NCBI RefSeq assembly: GCF_022631375.1
Contig: NZ_JALBGC010000003.1
Location: forward strand, 1 to 64,000
Direction: 5' to 3'
DNA from: Hymenobacter cyanobacteriorum
Lineage (GTDB): Bacteria; Bacteroidota; Bacteroidia; Cytophagales; Hymenobacteraceae
Length of the DNA: 64,000 nt
The position numbers and the translations under genes are program-made. Position 1 is the first letter of the stretch; each line of letters opens with the position of its first letter. The notes below the pieces were generated by a model. The model saw nothing but the letters and a program-made list of their open reading frames with translations, was not told the DNA's origin and did not search any database. Below are positions 16,339 through 25,350 of the stretch, piece by piece.

Positions 16339-18306
16339 ATGCCTAAACCCCTGTTACTGATTTTCCTGACGCTGCTGACCGGAGCCGCCGCCGCCCAAAC
16401 GGTGCCCGCTACGCCCGCGCCCGCAACGACGGCCCCAGCCGCTACCGCCCCCACCGCCGAGAAGTCGCCGTGGCTGATTTTCGACCAGCCGCTCGACAGC
16501 GTGGCCGACACGCGCCGTCGCCGCGTGGCCCGCGAAAAACCGGTGCGCTCGACCGCCGCCCCCGAAGTTGCCCCGCGCGCCACGGCTCCCCGCGCTGCCC
16601 GGCTGTCGCGCAATGGTTTTGAGGCCACGCAGGGCGCAACTTACGTGCCGCTCGACCCGGACACCTACCGCCTGATTGACCGTTATGCCATCAAGTTCGG
16701 CTCCGATTCGCTGCGCGACCCGCACACCAGCGTGCGGCCCTACACCCGCACGGCGGCCGCCCACCTGGGCGAGCGCATGCTGGGGCCGGATAGCGCCCGG
16801 GCATCGCGCACGGGCAGCCTTTCGCGGGCCGACCGCTTCAATGCGCAATATCTGTTAAAAGATAACTGGGCCAACTCGGACCTCGGCAACGACCTGAACC
16901 AGAGCGCCCGGCCGTTTCTCAACTACTTCTACCGCGACCAGACCGATTTCTACCACGTCAACAGCAAAGACTTTACGCTGCGCGTTAACCCGGTGGCCTT
17001 GCTTTCGGCCGGCAAAGACAACCAGAACAACGACGGCATTCGGTACGTGAACACCCGCGGCGTGCAGGTAGAAGGCACCATCGACCAGCGCCTGGGCTTC
17101 TATGCTTTCCTCACCGACAACCAAGAGCGGGTGCCGCAATACGTGCAGAACCGCATTGCCCGCGACACCATTGTGCCGCACGAGGGCTATTGGAAGCCAT
17201 ATAAAACCGGAGCCGGTCAGTACGACTTTTTCTCGGCGCGGGGCTACATCACCTACGCCGCCACCAAGCACATCAACGTGCAACTGGGGCACGACCGCAA
17301 CTTCATCGGCAACGGCTACCGCTCGCTGATTTTGTCGGATTACAGCACGCCGTACTTCTTCTTGAAGTTCAACACCCGCATCTGGAAGCTGAACTACCAG
17401 AACCTGTTTGCCGAGCTTACAGGCCGGCGCCTGACCAATGCGAGCGGCGGCCAGATAGATGGGGTATACCCAAAAAAATACTTGGCTTTGCACCACCTCA
17501 GCCTCGACGTGACCCCTAACCTGAACATTGGGGTGTTTGAATCGGAAATTGCCGGCGGCCCCGGGCGCGGCCTGGAACTACAATACCTGAACCCGGTTAT
17601 TTTTTATCGCGCCATCGAGCAGCAGGTGGGCTCGGCGGATAACGCGCTGCTGGGACTCGATTTTAAGTGGAACCTCTTCCACACCGCCCAGCTATATGGG
17701 CAGCTGGTGCTCGATGAGTTCAAAATCAGCGAAGTGCGGGCCGGCAATGGCTGGTGGGCCAACAAGCAGGCGGTGCAGGTGGGCTTTAAGTACATCGATG
17801 TGGCGGGCATTCGCAACCTCGATTTGCAGGGCGAGCTCAACTACATCCGTCCTTTCACCTACGAGCATCAGGATTACTACACGGCCTATACTCACTATAT
17901 GCAGCCGCTGGCCCACCCCATGGGCGCAAATTTGACGGAGGTGCTCGGCGTGCTCAGCTACCAGCCGCTGCCCCGCCTGATGCTGGTGGGCAAGGCCATC
18001 TATACCGAGCAGGGCCTCGACCTGACCAACGCCGACGCAGCTGGCCAGAACTACGGCAGCAACGTGCTCAAATCCTACAACACCCGCGTGAGCGAATACG
18101 GCAACCGCACCGGCCAGGGCAACAAAAGCCGCCTGCTCCACACCGATTTCACGGCCACCTACCAGCCGCGCCTGAACCTGTTTCTGGACGCCAAGCTCAT
18201 TGCCCGGCACCAGACCTACTCCCTCACGCCGGCGGCTAATGTGAACGAGGTGTACGCCTCGCTGGCCGTGCGCTGGAACATCGCGCAACGCCTGCACGAA
18301 TTTTAA
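16339..18306 (+). CDS. Wzi-like outer-membrane beta-barrel protein
   Basis: 655 aa from ATG 16339, with a signal peptide (MPKPLLLIFLTLLTGAAAAQ) and then an Ala/Pro-rich linker (about 21-90). The remainder is a long series of amphipathic strands with GHDRNFIGNGYRSL (about 317-330), which recalls capsule-assembly Wzi and the Flavobacterium RemB family. A role in surface polysaccharide attachment or gliding is possible; neither is shown by context. The next gene starts four bases after its stop. Confidence 0.75.
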   Translation: MPKPLLLIFLTLLTGAAAAQTVPATPAPATTAPAATAPTAEKSPWLIFDQPLDSVADTRRRRVAREKPVRSTAAPEVAPRATAPRAARLSRNGFEATQGATYVPLDPDTYRLIDRYAIKFGSDSLRDPHTSVRPYTRTAAAHLGERMLGPDSARASRTGSLSRADRFNAQYLLKDNWANSDLGNDLNQSARPFLNYFYRDQTDFYHVNSKDFTLRVNPVALLSAGKDNQNNDGIRYVNTRGVQVEGTIDQRLGFYAFLTDNQERVPQYVQNRIARDTIVPHEGYWKPYKTGAGQYDFFSARGYITYAATKHINVQLGHDRNFIGNGYRSLILSDYSTPYFFLKFNTRIWKLNYQNLFAELTGRRLTNASGGQIDGVYPKKYLALHHLSLDVTPNLNIGVFESEIAGGPGRGLELQYLNPVIFYRAIEQQVGSADNALLGLDFKWNLFHTAQLYGQLVLDEFKISEVRAGNGWWANKQAVQVGFKYIDVAGIRNLDLQGELNYIRPFTYEHQDYYTAYTHYMQPLAHPMGANLTEVLGVLSYQPLPRLMLVGKAIYTEQGLDLTNADAAGQNYGSNVLKSYNTRVSEYGNRTGQGNKSRLLHTDFTATYQPRLNLFLDAKLIARHQTYSLTPAANVNEVYASLAVRWNIAQRLHEF

Positions 18307-18309
18307 ATC

Positions 18310-18663
18310 ATGCCCGAAACCATTTTTCTATATCGCCCCGTCAACCAGCAGGAATTGGACCTGATTGCCGGCAGCGGTTGGAAATCCTTCCCGCCGCGTC
18401 TGCCCGAGCAGCCGATTTTTTATCCGGTGTTGAACGAGGAATATGCCGTGCAAATCAGCCGCGACTGGAACGTGCCATACTATGGCGTGGGCTATGTGGT
18501 GCGGTTTGCGGTCGATACTGATTACCTCAAGCAGTTTGCGGTGGAGAATGTGGGCGACCCGATGCACAATGAGCTTTGGGTACCGGCCGAACAACTGGTT
18601 GAATTCAACCAGCATATCGACGGGCCAATTGAAGTAATTGCCGAGTTCCGGCGTTCTCAGTAG
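18310..18663 (+). CDS. Small conserved protein of unknown function
   Basis: 117 aa, cytoplasmic. It contains RLPEQPIFYPVLNEEYAVQI (30-49) and ELWVPAEQLVEFNQHI (88-103), which I recall from a widespread family of about 120 residues often labelled ADP-ribosylation/crystallin J1 without experimental basis. It starts four bases after the Wzi-like gene and 17 bases before the ABC exporter, so the three are probably one operon. Confidence 0.8.
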   Translation: MPETIFLYRPVNQQELDLIAGSGWKSFPPRLPEQPIFYPVLNEEYAVQISRDWNVPYYGVGYVVRFAVDTDYLKQFAVENVGDPMHNELWVPAEQLVEFNQHIDGPIEVIAEFRRSQ

Positions 18664-18679
18664 CTGGCCTACTTAACCT

Positions 18680-20524
18680 ATGAAAACGTACCTGAGAATC
18701 CTGCAGTACGCGCGGCCCTGGGCCGCTTTTCTGCCGCAATATTTGATTACGACGGTGCTGACCATTTTCTTCAGCATCGCCAATTTCACGCTCATCATCC
18801 CGATGCTGACCGTGCTGTTTGATAAGACCGACAAGGTGCAAACCAAGGCGCCGGACCACATCAGCAGCTTCAAGCCCACCATTTCGTGGATAATTGACAC
18901 GTTCAACTACTTCTTCGCGCAAGTGCTGGCGGCGCAGGGCAAGCTGGGGGCGCTGGCCTTCGTGTGCGCCGTGGTGGTGGTGTCGGTGCTGCTGAGCAAC
19001 GTATTCCGCTACCTGGGCCTGCTGATGCTGGCCAAGGTGCGCGCCCGCGTCATTCAGAACCTGCGGCGCGACTTGTACCACCGCATCATCAGCCTGCAGC
19101 TGGGCTTTTTTTCGGCCCAGCGTAAGGGCGATTTGATGTCGCGCTTCACGGCCGACGTGCAGGAAGTGGAAACGTCGGTGCTGAGCACCATGACGGCCGT
19201 TATCAAGGAGCCGCTCACCATCATCGCCTATTTCCTGGTGCTGTTCCACATGTCGGTGCCGCTCACGCTGTTCACGCTGGTGCTGCTGCCGATTTCGGGC
19301 GGCATCATCGCCACCATTGCTAAGCGGCTGCGCACCCAGGCCAAGCAAAGCCAGAAAACGCTGGGCACCATGCTCTCGGTGATTGACGAAACGCTGGGCG
19401 GCATCCGGGTCATCAAGGCGTTTAATGCGCAGAGCTACATCAAGGGCAAGTTTGAGGAGCAGAACGACCAGTACGCGCGCACCTCGCGCGCCATCGACAA
19501 CACCCGGGATTTGGCCTCGCCGTTTTCGGAGTTTGCGGGGGTTTCGGTGGTGGCCGGGCTGCTGTATTTCGGCGGCACGCTGATTCTGGGCGGCAAATCG
19601 GCGCTCGATGGCGAAACGTTTATCGGCTACGTGATTCTGTTTTCGCAGGTGCTCACGCCGGCCAAAGGGCTGTCGTCGTCGTTCGGCAACATTCAGCGCG
19701 GGCTGGTGGCCGCCGAGCGGGTGCTGAGCATCATCGACACCGAGCCCGCCATTCGCGACCGGCCCGATGCCACGGTGCTGCCGCCCTTCGAGCGCGAAAT
19801 CGAGTTCCACAACCTGAGCTTCAGCTACGGCGACACGGCCGTGCTCTACGACATCAACCTGACCATCAAGAAGGGCCAGACGGTGGCGCTGGTGGGCGGC
19901 AGCGGCGGCGGCAAAAGCACGCTGGCCGACCTCCTCCCCCGCTTCTACGACCCCAGCCAGGGCCAGATTCTCATCGACGGCCACGACCTGCGCGCCTGCT
20001 CGCTGCACTCGGTGCGCGACCAGATGGGCATCGTGACCCAGGAAAGCATCCTGTTCAACGACACGATTTTCAACAACATCCGCTTCAACACCGCTGCCAC
20101 CGAGGCCGAGGTAATGGAGGCTGCCCGCATCGCCAACGCCCACGAATTCATCGTGGCCAGCCCCGAGGGCTACCAGACCGTTATCGGCGACCGGGGCTCA
20201 CGCCTCTCGGGCGGGCAGCGGCAGCGCCTGAGCATTGCCCGCGCCATTTTGCGCAACCCGCCCATCCTCATTCTCGACGAAGCCACTTCGGCGCTCGACA
20301 CCGAAAGCGAAAAACTCGTACAAGAAGCTTTGCAGCGCCTGATGCAGAACCGCACCTCGCTCGTCATCGCCCACCGCCTGAGCACCGTGCAGCACGCCGA
20401 CGAAATCGTGGTGCTCCAGCACGGCCGCATCGTGGAGCGCGGCACCCACGATGAGCTGTTGCGACGCGAAGGCGGCGTGTACCAGCGCCTCAGCTCGATG
20501 CAGACCAACGCCGCGCTGGTGTAA
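18680..20524 (+). CDS. ABC transporter, fused permease and ATPase (MsbA-like exporter)
   Basis: 614 aa. A six-helix transmembrane domain (about 1-340) is followed by a nucleotide-binding domain. Walker A is GGSGGGKST (near 406), the signature LSGGQRQRLSIARA (near 510), Walker B ILILDEATSALD (near 530), and the H-loop IAHRLST (near 563). Half-transporters of this type dimerise to flip lipid A, lipids or peptides across the inner membrane. Lipid export is the likeliest role given gmhA downstream, but the substrate is inferred. Confidence 0.93.
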   Translation: MKTYLRILQYARPWAAFLPQYLITTVLTIFFSIANFTLIIPMLTVLFDKTDKVQTKAPDHISSFKPTISWIIDTFNYFFAQVLAAQGKLGALAFVCAVVVVSVLLSNVFRYLGLLMLAKVRARVIQNLRRDLYHRIISLQLGFFSAQRKGDLMSRFTADVQEVETSVLSTMTAVIKEPLTIIAYFLVLFHMSVPLTLFTLVLLPISGGIIATIAKRLRTQAKQSQKTLGTMLSVIDETLGGIRVIKAFNAQSYIKGKFEEQNDQYARTSRAIDNTRDLASPFSEFAGVSVVAGLLYFGGTLILGGKSALDGETFIGYVILFSQVLTPAKGLSSSFGNIQRGLVAAERVLSIIDTEPAIRDRPDATVLPPFEREIEFHNLSFSYGDTAVLYDINLTIKKGQTVALVGGSGGGKSTLADLLPRFYDPSQGQILIDGHDLRACSLHSVRDQMGIVTQESILFNDTIFNNIRFNTAATEAEVMEAARIANAHEFIVASPEGYQTVIGDRGSRLSGGQRQRLSIARAILRNPPILILDEATSALDTESEKLVQEALQRLMQNRTSLVIAHRLSTVQHADEIVVLQHGRIVERGTHDELLRREGGVYQRLSSMQTNAALV

Positions 20525-20529
20525 AAGCC

Positions 20530-20604
20530 CGTCTCTCGCGTGCGGCAGTAATTAATTAGTGGTGGCACGCGAGATGCCTCGGCTGTGCTCGGCATGACGG
20601 ACGG
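20530..20604. repeat. Truncated copy of the GTCATGCTGAGCG repeat
   Basis: The right arm (20563-20604, ...GATGCCTCGGCTGTGCTCGGCATGACGG) is intact, but most of the left arm is missing: only CCCGTC and TCTCGCGTGC remain, joined directly. The loop keeps the GCAGTAATnnATT/TTAGTGGTGG pattern of other copies. A deletion derivative. Confidence 0.75.
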
Positions 20605-20675
20605 GTTACTTCCCCACTAAAAAGCACTGCTGTGCGTAAACCCCTATCTTTCGCCCTAAACCAACTTTTTCCGCC

Positions 20676-21185
20676 ATGCTCGCCCTCAAACGCATTGTCA
20701 CCGTCGCCGTCATGATTTACCTGCTGCTGGCGCTGCTGTTCATTCTCGTTCCCGCTGTGCGCACTTCGCTGGCAGACATGGGCGCCGGCCTGTCGGCACC
20801 GGAAAAGGAGCGGCAGTTTTTCTACGTCATGTTCGTGATTGGCGCCGTGGTTATGGCGCTGCACCTGCTTACCGAAAACCTCGACAGCGTGATGCTGCGT
20901 CGCACCGTAACGCAGCACGAAGGCAAAATAAATGAGCTGAAAGCCAAGCTCTACGACCAGCAGCAGCGCACCAGCATTACGCCCCCGGCTACCGGCCCGC
21001 GCACCATCGACGGTCGCAACCTCGATGCACCCGTGGTGCGCGAGCAGCCCACGCAAAGCCAGGTGGCCGGCACGGCCAGCACCACCGAGAACCGGACGGT
21101 TAACCACCTGCCCCAGCCCACTTTCCCCCAGAACGACCCCAGCCTGAGCAACACCGAGCCGGCCGACCGCCCGCCGCTGGCCTAG
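20676..21185 (+). CDS. Uncharacterised membrane protein with two N-terminal helices
   Basis: 169 aa. Hydrophobic segments at about 7-29 and 48-66 are followed by a short coiled-coil-like stretch (about 75-95, EGKINELKAKLYDQQQR) and a disordered Pro/Thr-rich tail. The topology suggests an inner-membrane protein with a cytoplasmic or periplasmic tail. TATCTTTC at 20645-20652, one base from the -7 pattern, may be its promoter. No family recognised. Confidence 0.7.
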   Translation: MLALKRIVTVAVMIYLLLALLFILVPAVRTSLADMGAGLSAPEKERQFFYVMFVIGAVVMALHLLTENLDSVMLRRTVTQHEGKINELKAKLYDQQQRTSITPPATGPRTIDGRNLDAPVVREQPTQSQVAGTASTTENRTVNHLPQPTFPQNDPSLSNTEPADRPPLA

Positions 21186-21189
21186 CTGC

Positions 21190-21215
21190 CATCCTGAGCG
21201 CCGCGCAGGATGACA
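21190..21215. repeat. Minimal remnant of the TCATCCTGAGCG repeat
   Basis: ATCCTGAGCGCCGCGCAGGATGACA has a short TCCTG/CAGGA stem. It keeps the first bases of both arms of the type found at 61253-61373 and nothing between. Confidence 0.5.
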
Positions 21216-21251
21216 GCCGATTTTTAATCCGAATACCGAGTACCGCAAAAA

Positions 21252-21842
21252 GTGCCTGACGCCACCCTCCCCGACCTCATCCGCGCCGAGCTGACCGAAG
21301 CCCGCGCCGTGCTTGACCGTTTCCTGGCCGACCCGGCCCACGTGGCCAGCATCGCCGCCGCCGCCGAGCTTATTGCCGCCAGCCTGCAAAGCGGCGGCAA
21401 AGTCCTGACCTGCGGCAACGGCGGCAGCCTCTGCGATGCCCAGCACTTCGCCGAAGAACTTAGCGGGAGGTACCGCCAGAACCGCCGCGCCCTGGCCGCC
21501 ATTGCCCTCACCGAAGCCTCGCACATGACCTGCGTGGCCAACGACTTCGGCTTCGAGTTCGTCTTCAGCCGCTTTGTAGAGGCCTTGGGCCGGCCCGGCG
21601 ATGTACTACTGGCCATCAGCACCAGCGGCAACTCGCCCAACATCCTGCGCGCCGCCGAAGCTGCCCGCGAGCTGGGCATGACCGTGGTTTCCCTCACCGG
21701 CAAGGACGGCGGCCAGCTCGCCGGGCTGAGCAACGTAGAAATTCGCGCGCCACACTCGGGCTATGCCGACCGGATTCAGGAAATCCACATCAAGGCCATT
21801 CACATCATGATTATGATGATTGAGAAGCTGGTGATTGGCTGA
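21252..21842 (+). CDS. gmhA: D-sedoheptulose 7-phosphate isomerase
   Basis: 196 aa, typical length, with a GTG start at 21252. It makes D-glycero-D-manno-heptose 7-phosphate, the first step of heptose supply for LPS core. The SIS-domain signature [21 protein letters not shown] is at about 55-75, and [10 protein letters not shown] near 118-127 contacts the phosphate. The other heptose genes are not in the window. The stop codon overlaps the first base of a long inverted repeat. Confidence 0.92.
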   Translation: MPDATLPDLIRAELTEARAVLDRFLADPAHVASIAAAAELIAASLQSGGKVLTCGNGGSLCDAQHFAEELSGRYRQNRRALAAIALTEASHMTCVANDFGFEFVFSRFVEALGRPGDVLLAISTSGNSPNILRAAEAARELGMTVVSLTGKDGGQLAGLSNVEIRAPHSGYADRIQEIHIKAIHIMIMMIEKLVIG

Positions 21843-21960
21843 GGAGGTATTTCACGCAGTGTTTCGCAGGGTTAAAGCGCAGTGTCCCGCAGTGTCGTTC
21901 AACGAGAACACTGCGGGACACTGCGCTTTAACCCTGCGAAACACTGCGTGAAATCTTCCT
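21842..21960. repeat. Long inverted repeat built of CGCAGTGT subrepeats
   Basis: Arms of about 53-55 bp (21842-21896 and 21906-21960) are near-perfect reverse complements around a short loop. Each arm contains repeated CGCAGTGT-like units (TTTCGCAG, CGCAGTGTCCCGCAGTGT). It fills most of the gmhA-comM spacer, where both genes run the same way, and should terminate gmhA transcripts. Confidence 0.9.
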
Positions 21961-22002
21961 AGCTTTACAACCAATCTGTCCAGCTTTACCCTAATCCCTA
22001 CC

Positions 22003-23538
22003 ATGCTTACCAAAACCTTCGGCTCGGCCGTGCAGGGCGTGAATGCCTACACTATCATCATTGAAGTGGTGGTTTCGGCGGGGACGGGGTTCAACGTGGT
22101 GGGCTTGCCGGATAACGCCATCAAGGAGAGTCAGCAGCGGATTGAGGCGGCGCTGAAGTTTCGCGGGTACCGCATGCCGCGCACCAAAACGGTGGTGAAC
22201 ATGGCCCCGGCCGACATCCGCAAGGAAGGCGCGGCTTACGACCTGCCCATTGCACTGGGCATTCTGCACGCCTCGCAGCAGTTGACGACTGAGCGCCTGC
22301 CCGAATACGTGATTATGGGCGAAATGGCGCTCGATGGCGAGCTGCGGCCCATTCGGGGCGTGCTGCCCATTGCCATTCAGGCCCGCAAGGAAGGCTTCAA
22401 AGGCATTGTGCTGCCGAAGGAGAATGCCGAGGAAGCCGCCATTGTGAACAATCTGGACGTGATTGCCGTGGGCAGCATGCAGGAGGCCATCGACTTTTTC
22501 GAAGGCCGGCTGGAAATCACACCCACCGTAGTCGATACCCGCGACCTGTTTCAGCACACGGTGAACAAGTACACGGCCGACTTTGCCGACGTGCAGGGCC
22601 AGGAAAACATCAAGCGGGCGCTGGAAATCGCGGCGGCCGGCGGCCACAACGTGATTATGATTGGCCCGCCCGGCGCGGGCAAAACCATGCTGGCCAAGCG
22701 CCTGCCCAGCATTCTGCCGCCGCTGAGCATGCAGGAGGCGCTGGAAACCACCAAAATTCACTCCGTAGCCGGCAAGCTGGCGGGCGGCGGGCTGCTGAGC
22801 ACGCGGCCCTTCCGCGCACCGCACCATACCATTTCGGACGTGGCGCTGGTAGGCGGCGGCGGCAACCCGCAGCCGGGCGAAATCTCGCTCGCGCACAACG
22901 GCGTGCTGTTTCTCGATGAGTTGCCTGAGTTTAAGCGCACGGTGCTGGAGGTGATGCGCCAGCCGCTGGAAGAGCGCCGCGTGACCATTGCTCGGGCTAA
23001 GCTCAGCATTGAGTTTCCGGCCAACTTCATGTTGATAGCCAGCATGAACCCTTGTCCCTGTGGCTATTATAACCACCCCGAGAAGGAATGCGTGTGTGGC
23101 CCCGGCGTGGTGCAGAAATATTTGAACAAGGTAAGCGGACCGCTGCTCGACCGCATTGATTTGCACGTCGAAGTCACGCCCGTGACGTTTGACCAGATGA
23201 CGGAATCGCGCAAATCGGAAACCAGCGCCGACATTCAGGCCCGGGTGGATAAGGCCCGCCAGGTGCAGGAAAAGCGGTTTATGGATTATGTCGACATCCA
23301 CTCCAACGCCATGATGCCGCCGCAAATGGTGAAGGACATTTGCCAAATCAGCGAAGACGGCCGGCAGCTGCTGAAAACGGCCATGGAGCGCCTCGGCCTG
23401 AGCGCCCGCGCCTACGACCGCATTCTGAAAGTGGCCCGCACCATTGCCGACCTGGCCGGCACCGATGCCATCGAAATTAACCATCTGGCCGAAGCCATTC
23501 AGTACCGCAGCCTCGACCGGGAGGGCTGGGCCGGCTAA
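22003..23538 (+). CDS. YifB/ComM-family Mg-chelatase-like AAA ATPase
   Basis: 511 aa, the usual length. An N-terminal ChlI/Lon-protease-like domain (about 1-170, with NVVGLPDNAIKESQQRI) precedes the AAA core: Walker A IGPPGAGKT near 220, Walker B LFLDELPEF near 305. A cysteine cluster NPCPCGYYNHPEKECVCG lies near 348-365. ComM homologues act as hexameric helicases promoting branch migration in natural transformation; that role is inferred from family. pyrD starts six bases after its stop. Confidence 0.92.
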   Translation: MLTKTFGSAVQGVNAYTIIIEVVVSAGTGFNVVGLPDNAIKESQQRIEAALKFRGYRMPRTKTVVNMAPADIRKEGAAYDLPIALGILHASQQLTTERLPEYVIMGEMALDGELRPIRGVLPIAIQARKEGFKGIVLPKENAEEAAIVNNLDVIAVGSMQEAIDFFEGRLEITPTVVDTRDLFQHTVNKYTADFADVQGQENIKRALEIAAAGGHNVIMIGPPGAGKTMLAKRLPSILPPLSMQEALETTKIHSVAGKLAGGGLLSTRPFRAPHHTISDVALVGGGGNPQPGEISLAHNGVLFLDELPEFKRTVLEVMRQPLEERRVTIARAKLSIEFPANFMLIASMNPCPCGYYNHPEKECVCGPGVVQKYLNKVSGPLLDRIDLHVEVTPVTFDQMTESRKSETSADIQARVDKARQVQEKRFMDYVDIHSNAMMPPQMVKDICQISEDGRQLLKTAMERLGLSARAYDRILKVARTIADLAGTDAIEINHLAEAIQYRSLDREGWAG

Positions 23539-23544
23539 CCCCTT

Positions 23545-24579
23545 ATGTACACATCTCTCGTCAAACCCCTGCTTTTCAACCTCGACGCCGAGCGCGCCCA
23601 CCACCTCGTTTTCGATAATCTGCGCCGGGCGGCGCGGGTACCGGGCACGCCGGCGCTGCTGCGGGCGCTGTACGATTTTCAGCACCCGAGCCTGGCGCGC
23701 GAGGTTTTCGGGCTGAAATTCCCGAACCCGGTAGGGCTGGCGGCGGGGTTTGATAAGAACGCGGCCCTGACCGATGAGCTGGCCACGCTGGGCTTCGGCT
23801 TCGTGGAAATCGGGACGGTGACGCCCCGGCCGCAGCCCGGCAACCCACAGCCGCGCCTGTTCCGGCTGCCGCAGGACGAGGCCCTGGTGAACCGCATGGG
23901 CTTCAACAACGACGGGGCGGCCGTGGTGGCGGCCCGACTGGCCCGGCGACGCAACCGCCAGCTCATCATCGGCGGCAACATCGGCAAAAACAAGGACACG
24001 CCCAACGAGCGCGCCGCCGACGACTACGTGGCCGGTTTTGAGGCATTGGCCGAGGTGGTCGACTACTTCGTGGTGAACGTGAGCTCGCCCAACACGCCCA
24101 ACCTGCGCCAGCTGCAGGAAAAAAAGCCGCTGATTGAGCTGTTGCAGCAGGTGCAGGCCCGCAACCTAGCCCGCGCCACGCCGCGCCCGCTGCTGCTCAA
24201 AATCGCGCCCGACCTGACGGATTCGCAGCTCGACGACATTCTGGAAATTGCCCGCGAAACCCGGCTGAGCGGGCTGGTGGCCACCAATACTACCATCAGC
24301 CGCGACAACCTCCGCACCGCGCCGGCCTACGTAGCCAGCCTGGGCGCGGGCGGCCTGAGCGGCCGGCCGCTGCGGGCGCGGGCCACGGAAGTCATCCGCT
24401 ACCTGCACCGGAATTCCGACGGCGGGCTGCCCATTATCGGTGCGGGCGGCATTCATTCGGCGGCCGATGCGCGGGAGAAGCTCGATGCGGGCGCTTCGCT
24501 CATTCAGCTTTACACCGGCTTTATTTACGAAGGGCCGGCGCTGGTGAGCCGGATAAACCGGAGCCTGGTGCGAGGCTAG
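23545..24579 (+). CDS. pyrD: Quinone-dependent dihydroorotate dehydrogenase (class 2)
   Basis: 344 aa. It oxidises dihydroorotate to orotate with FMN and passes electrons to quinone. The N-terminal membrane-associating helices (MYTSLVKPLLFNLDAERAHH) mark class 2. GLAAGFDKNA (near 65) and VNVSSPNTPNLR (near 177-188, with the catalytic Ser) are diagnostic. The last 59 bases overlap antisense with the 3' end of the next gene on the minus strand. Confidence 0.95.
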   Translation: MYTSLVKPLLFNLDAERAHHLVFDNLRRAARVPGTPALLRALYDFQHPSLAREVFGLKFPNPVGLAAGFDKNAALTDELATLGFGFVEIGTVTPRPQPGNPQPRLFRLPQDEALVNRMGFNNDGAAVVAARLARRRNRQLIIGGNIGKNKDTPNERAADDYVAGFEALAEVVDYFVVNVSSPNTPNLRQLQEKKPLIELLQQVQARNLARATPRPLLLKIAPDLTDSQLDDILEIARETRLSGLVATNTTISRDNLRTAPAYVASLGAGGLSGRPLRARATEVIRYLHRNSDGGLPIIGAGGIHSAADAREKLDAGASLIQLYTGFIYEGPALVSRINRSLVRG

Positions 24580-25207
24580 CGCGCTGCCCGCGCACCCGCC
24601 GGTGCCACCAGATGATGAGTGGCACGCCCAGCACCGTAGGCCACAGAAACCCAACCGTGCGCGGAATGAAATGCAGGCTGGTGACCGAAAACGCCGACAC
24701 CGCTGCGATGTAGGAGGCCAAGAACCCCGAAATGTGGTTCAGTAGCCACTGGGTTTTGGTCCAGTGCCCGGCGTTGGCGTAGCCGCGCAACTGGCGGAAA
24801 GCCGTGGCCGCACCGAGAAAGCCAAACACCCCGACCGGAATATTCCGGGTGAAAACCGCGTAAGCCACCGTGCCCGCAAACACTATCAGCCCCACGCCCG
24901 CCACTGCCCAATCGAATACTGCCACGCGAGCATCCCAGGCCAGCTGCTTCAAAAACAACGAGCGGTAGCCGAAGCCGGCCATGTAGAGGCTGAACACCGC
25001 TGTGAGTAGCAGAAACGTGCTGTGGATGTGCTGCGAACCCACCATGGCCGTGCTGCCCGCCACCACCATTGCCCAGAAAAACACCAGCCCCCAGCGGCGG
25101 TGTGCCCGGCCGCCCTTGCGCACCGCCAGCGCCACCGGGGCCACGAAAAAACCGGTGAAGCCGGCGGCAATGTGCAGGTAGCGGTTGAGGGCGAAGAAGG
25201 TTTCCAT
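24521..25207 (-). CDS. Multi-spanning membrane protein, DUF2306-like
   Basis: 228 aa with six to seven hydrophobic segments. It starts LHIAAGFTGFFVAPVALAVRKGGRAHRRWG (about 11-40), a pattern I associate with DUF2306 and related small membrane proteins with His residues at helix ends. The C-terminal 25 residues are polar and lie in the region overlapping pyrD on the other strand. Function unknown. Confidence 0.75.
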   Translation of the reverse strand: METFFALNRYLHIAAGFTGFFVAPVALAVRKGGRAHRRWGLVFFWAMVVAGSTAMVGSQHIHSTFLLLTAVFSLYMAGFGYRSLFLKQLAWDARVAVFDWAVAGVGLIVFAGTVAYAVFTRNIPVGVFGFLGAATAFRQLRGYANAGHWTKTQWLLNHISGFLASYIAAVSAFSVTSLHFIPRTVGFLWPTVLGVPLIIWWHRRVRGQRASLAPGSGLSGSPAPALRK

Positions 25208-25350
25208 GGCGGCGAGCGCGGCTATTGTTGAACCGCAGTCGAAAATTGGAGCCCGGAACTGACCGTACCAAACAGAGAAAGCCGAAACGACGGCTGATGC
25301 GGCCGAAGCGTCAGCAGCGGCCGAAGAAGTGAAGTGGCCGCGGTTCGTTG

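Noticed and set aside
18605..20143. 512-codon open frame on the minus strand opposite the ABC exporter
   Set aside because: Antisense to Walker motifs and transmembrane region; Arg/His/Gln-rich without domain.
21991..23685. 564-codon open frame on the minus strand opposite the comM-like gene
   Set aside because: It is antisense to an unmistakable AAA ATPase, spans into pyrD and has no recognisable motif.
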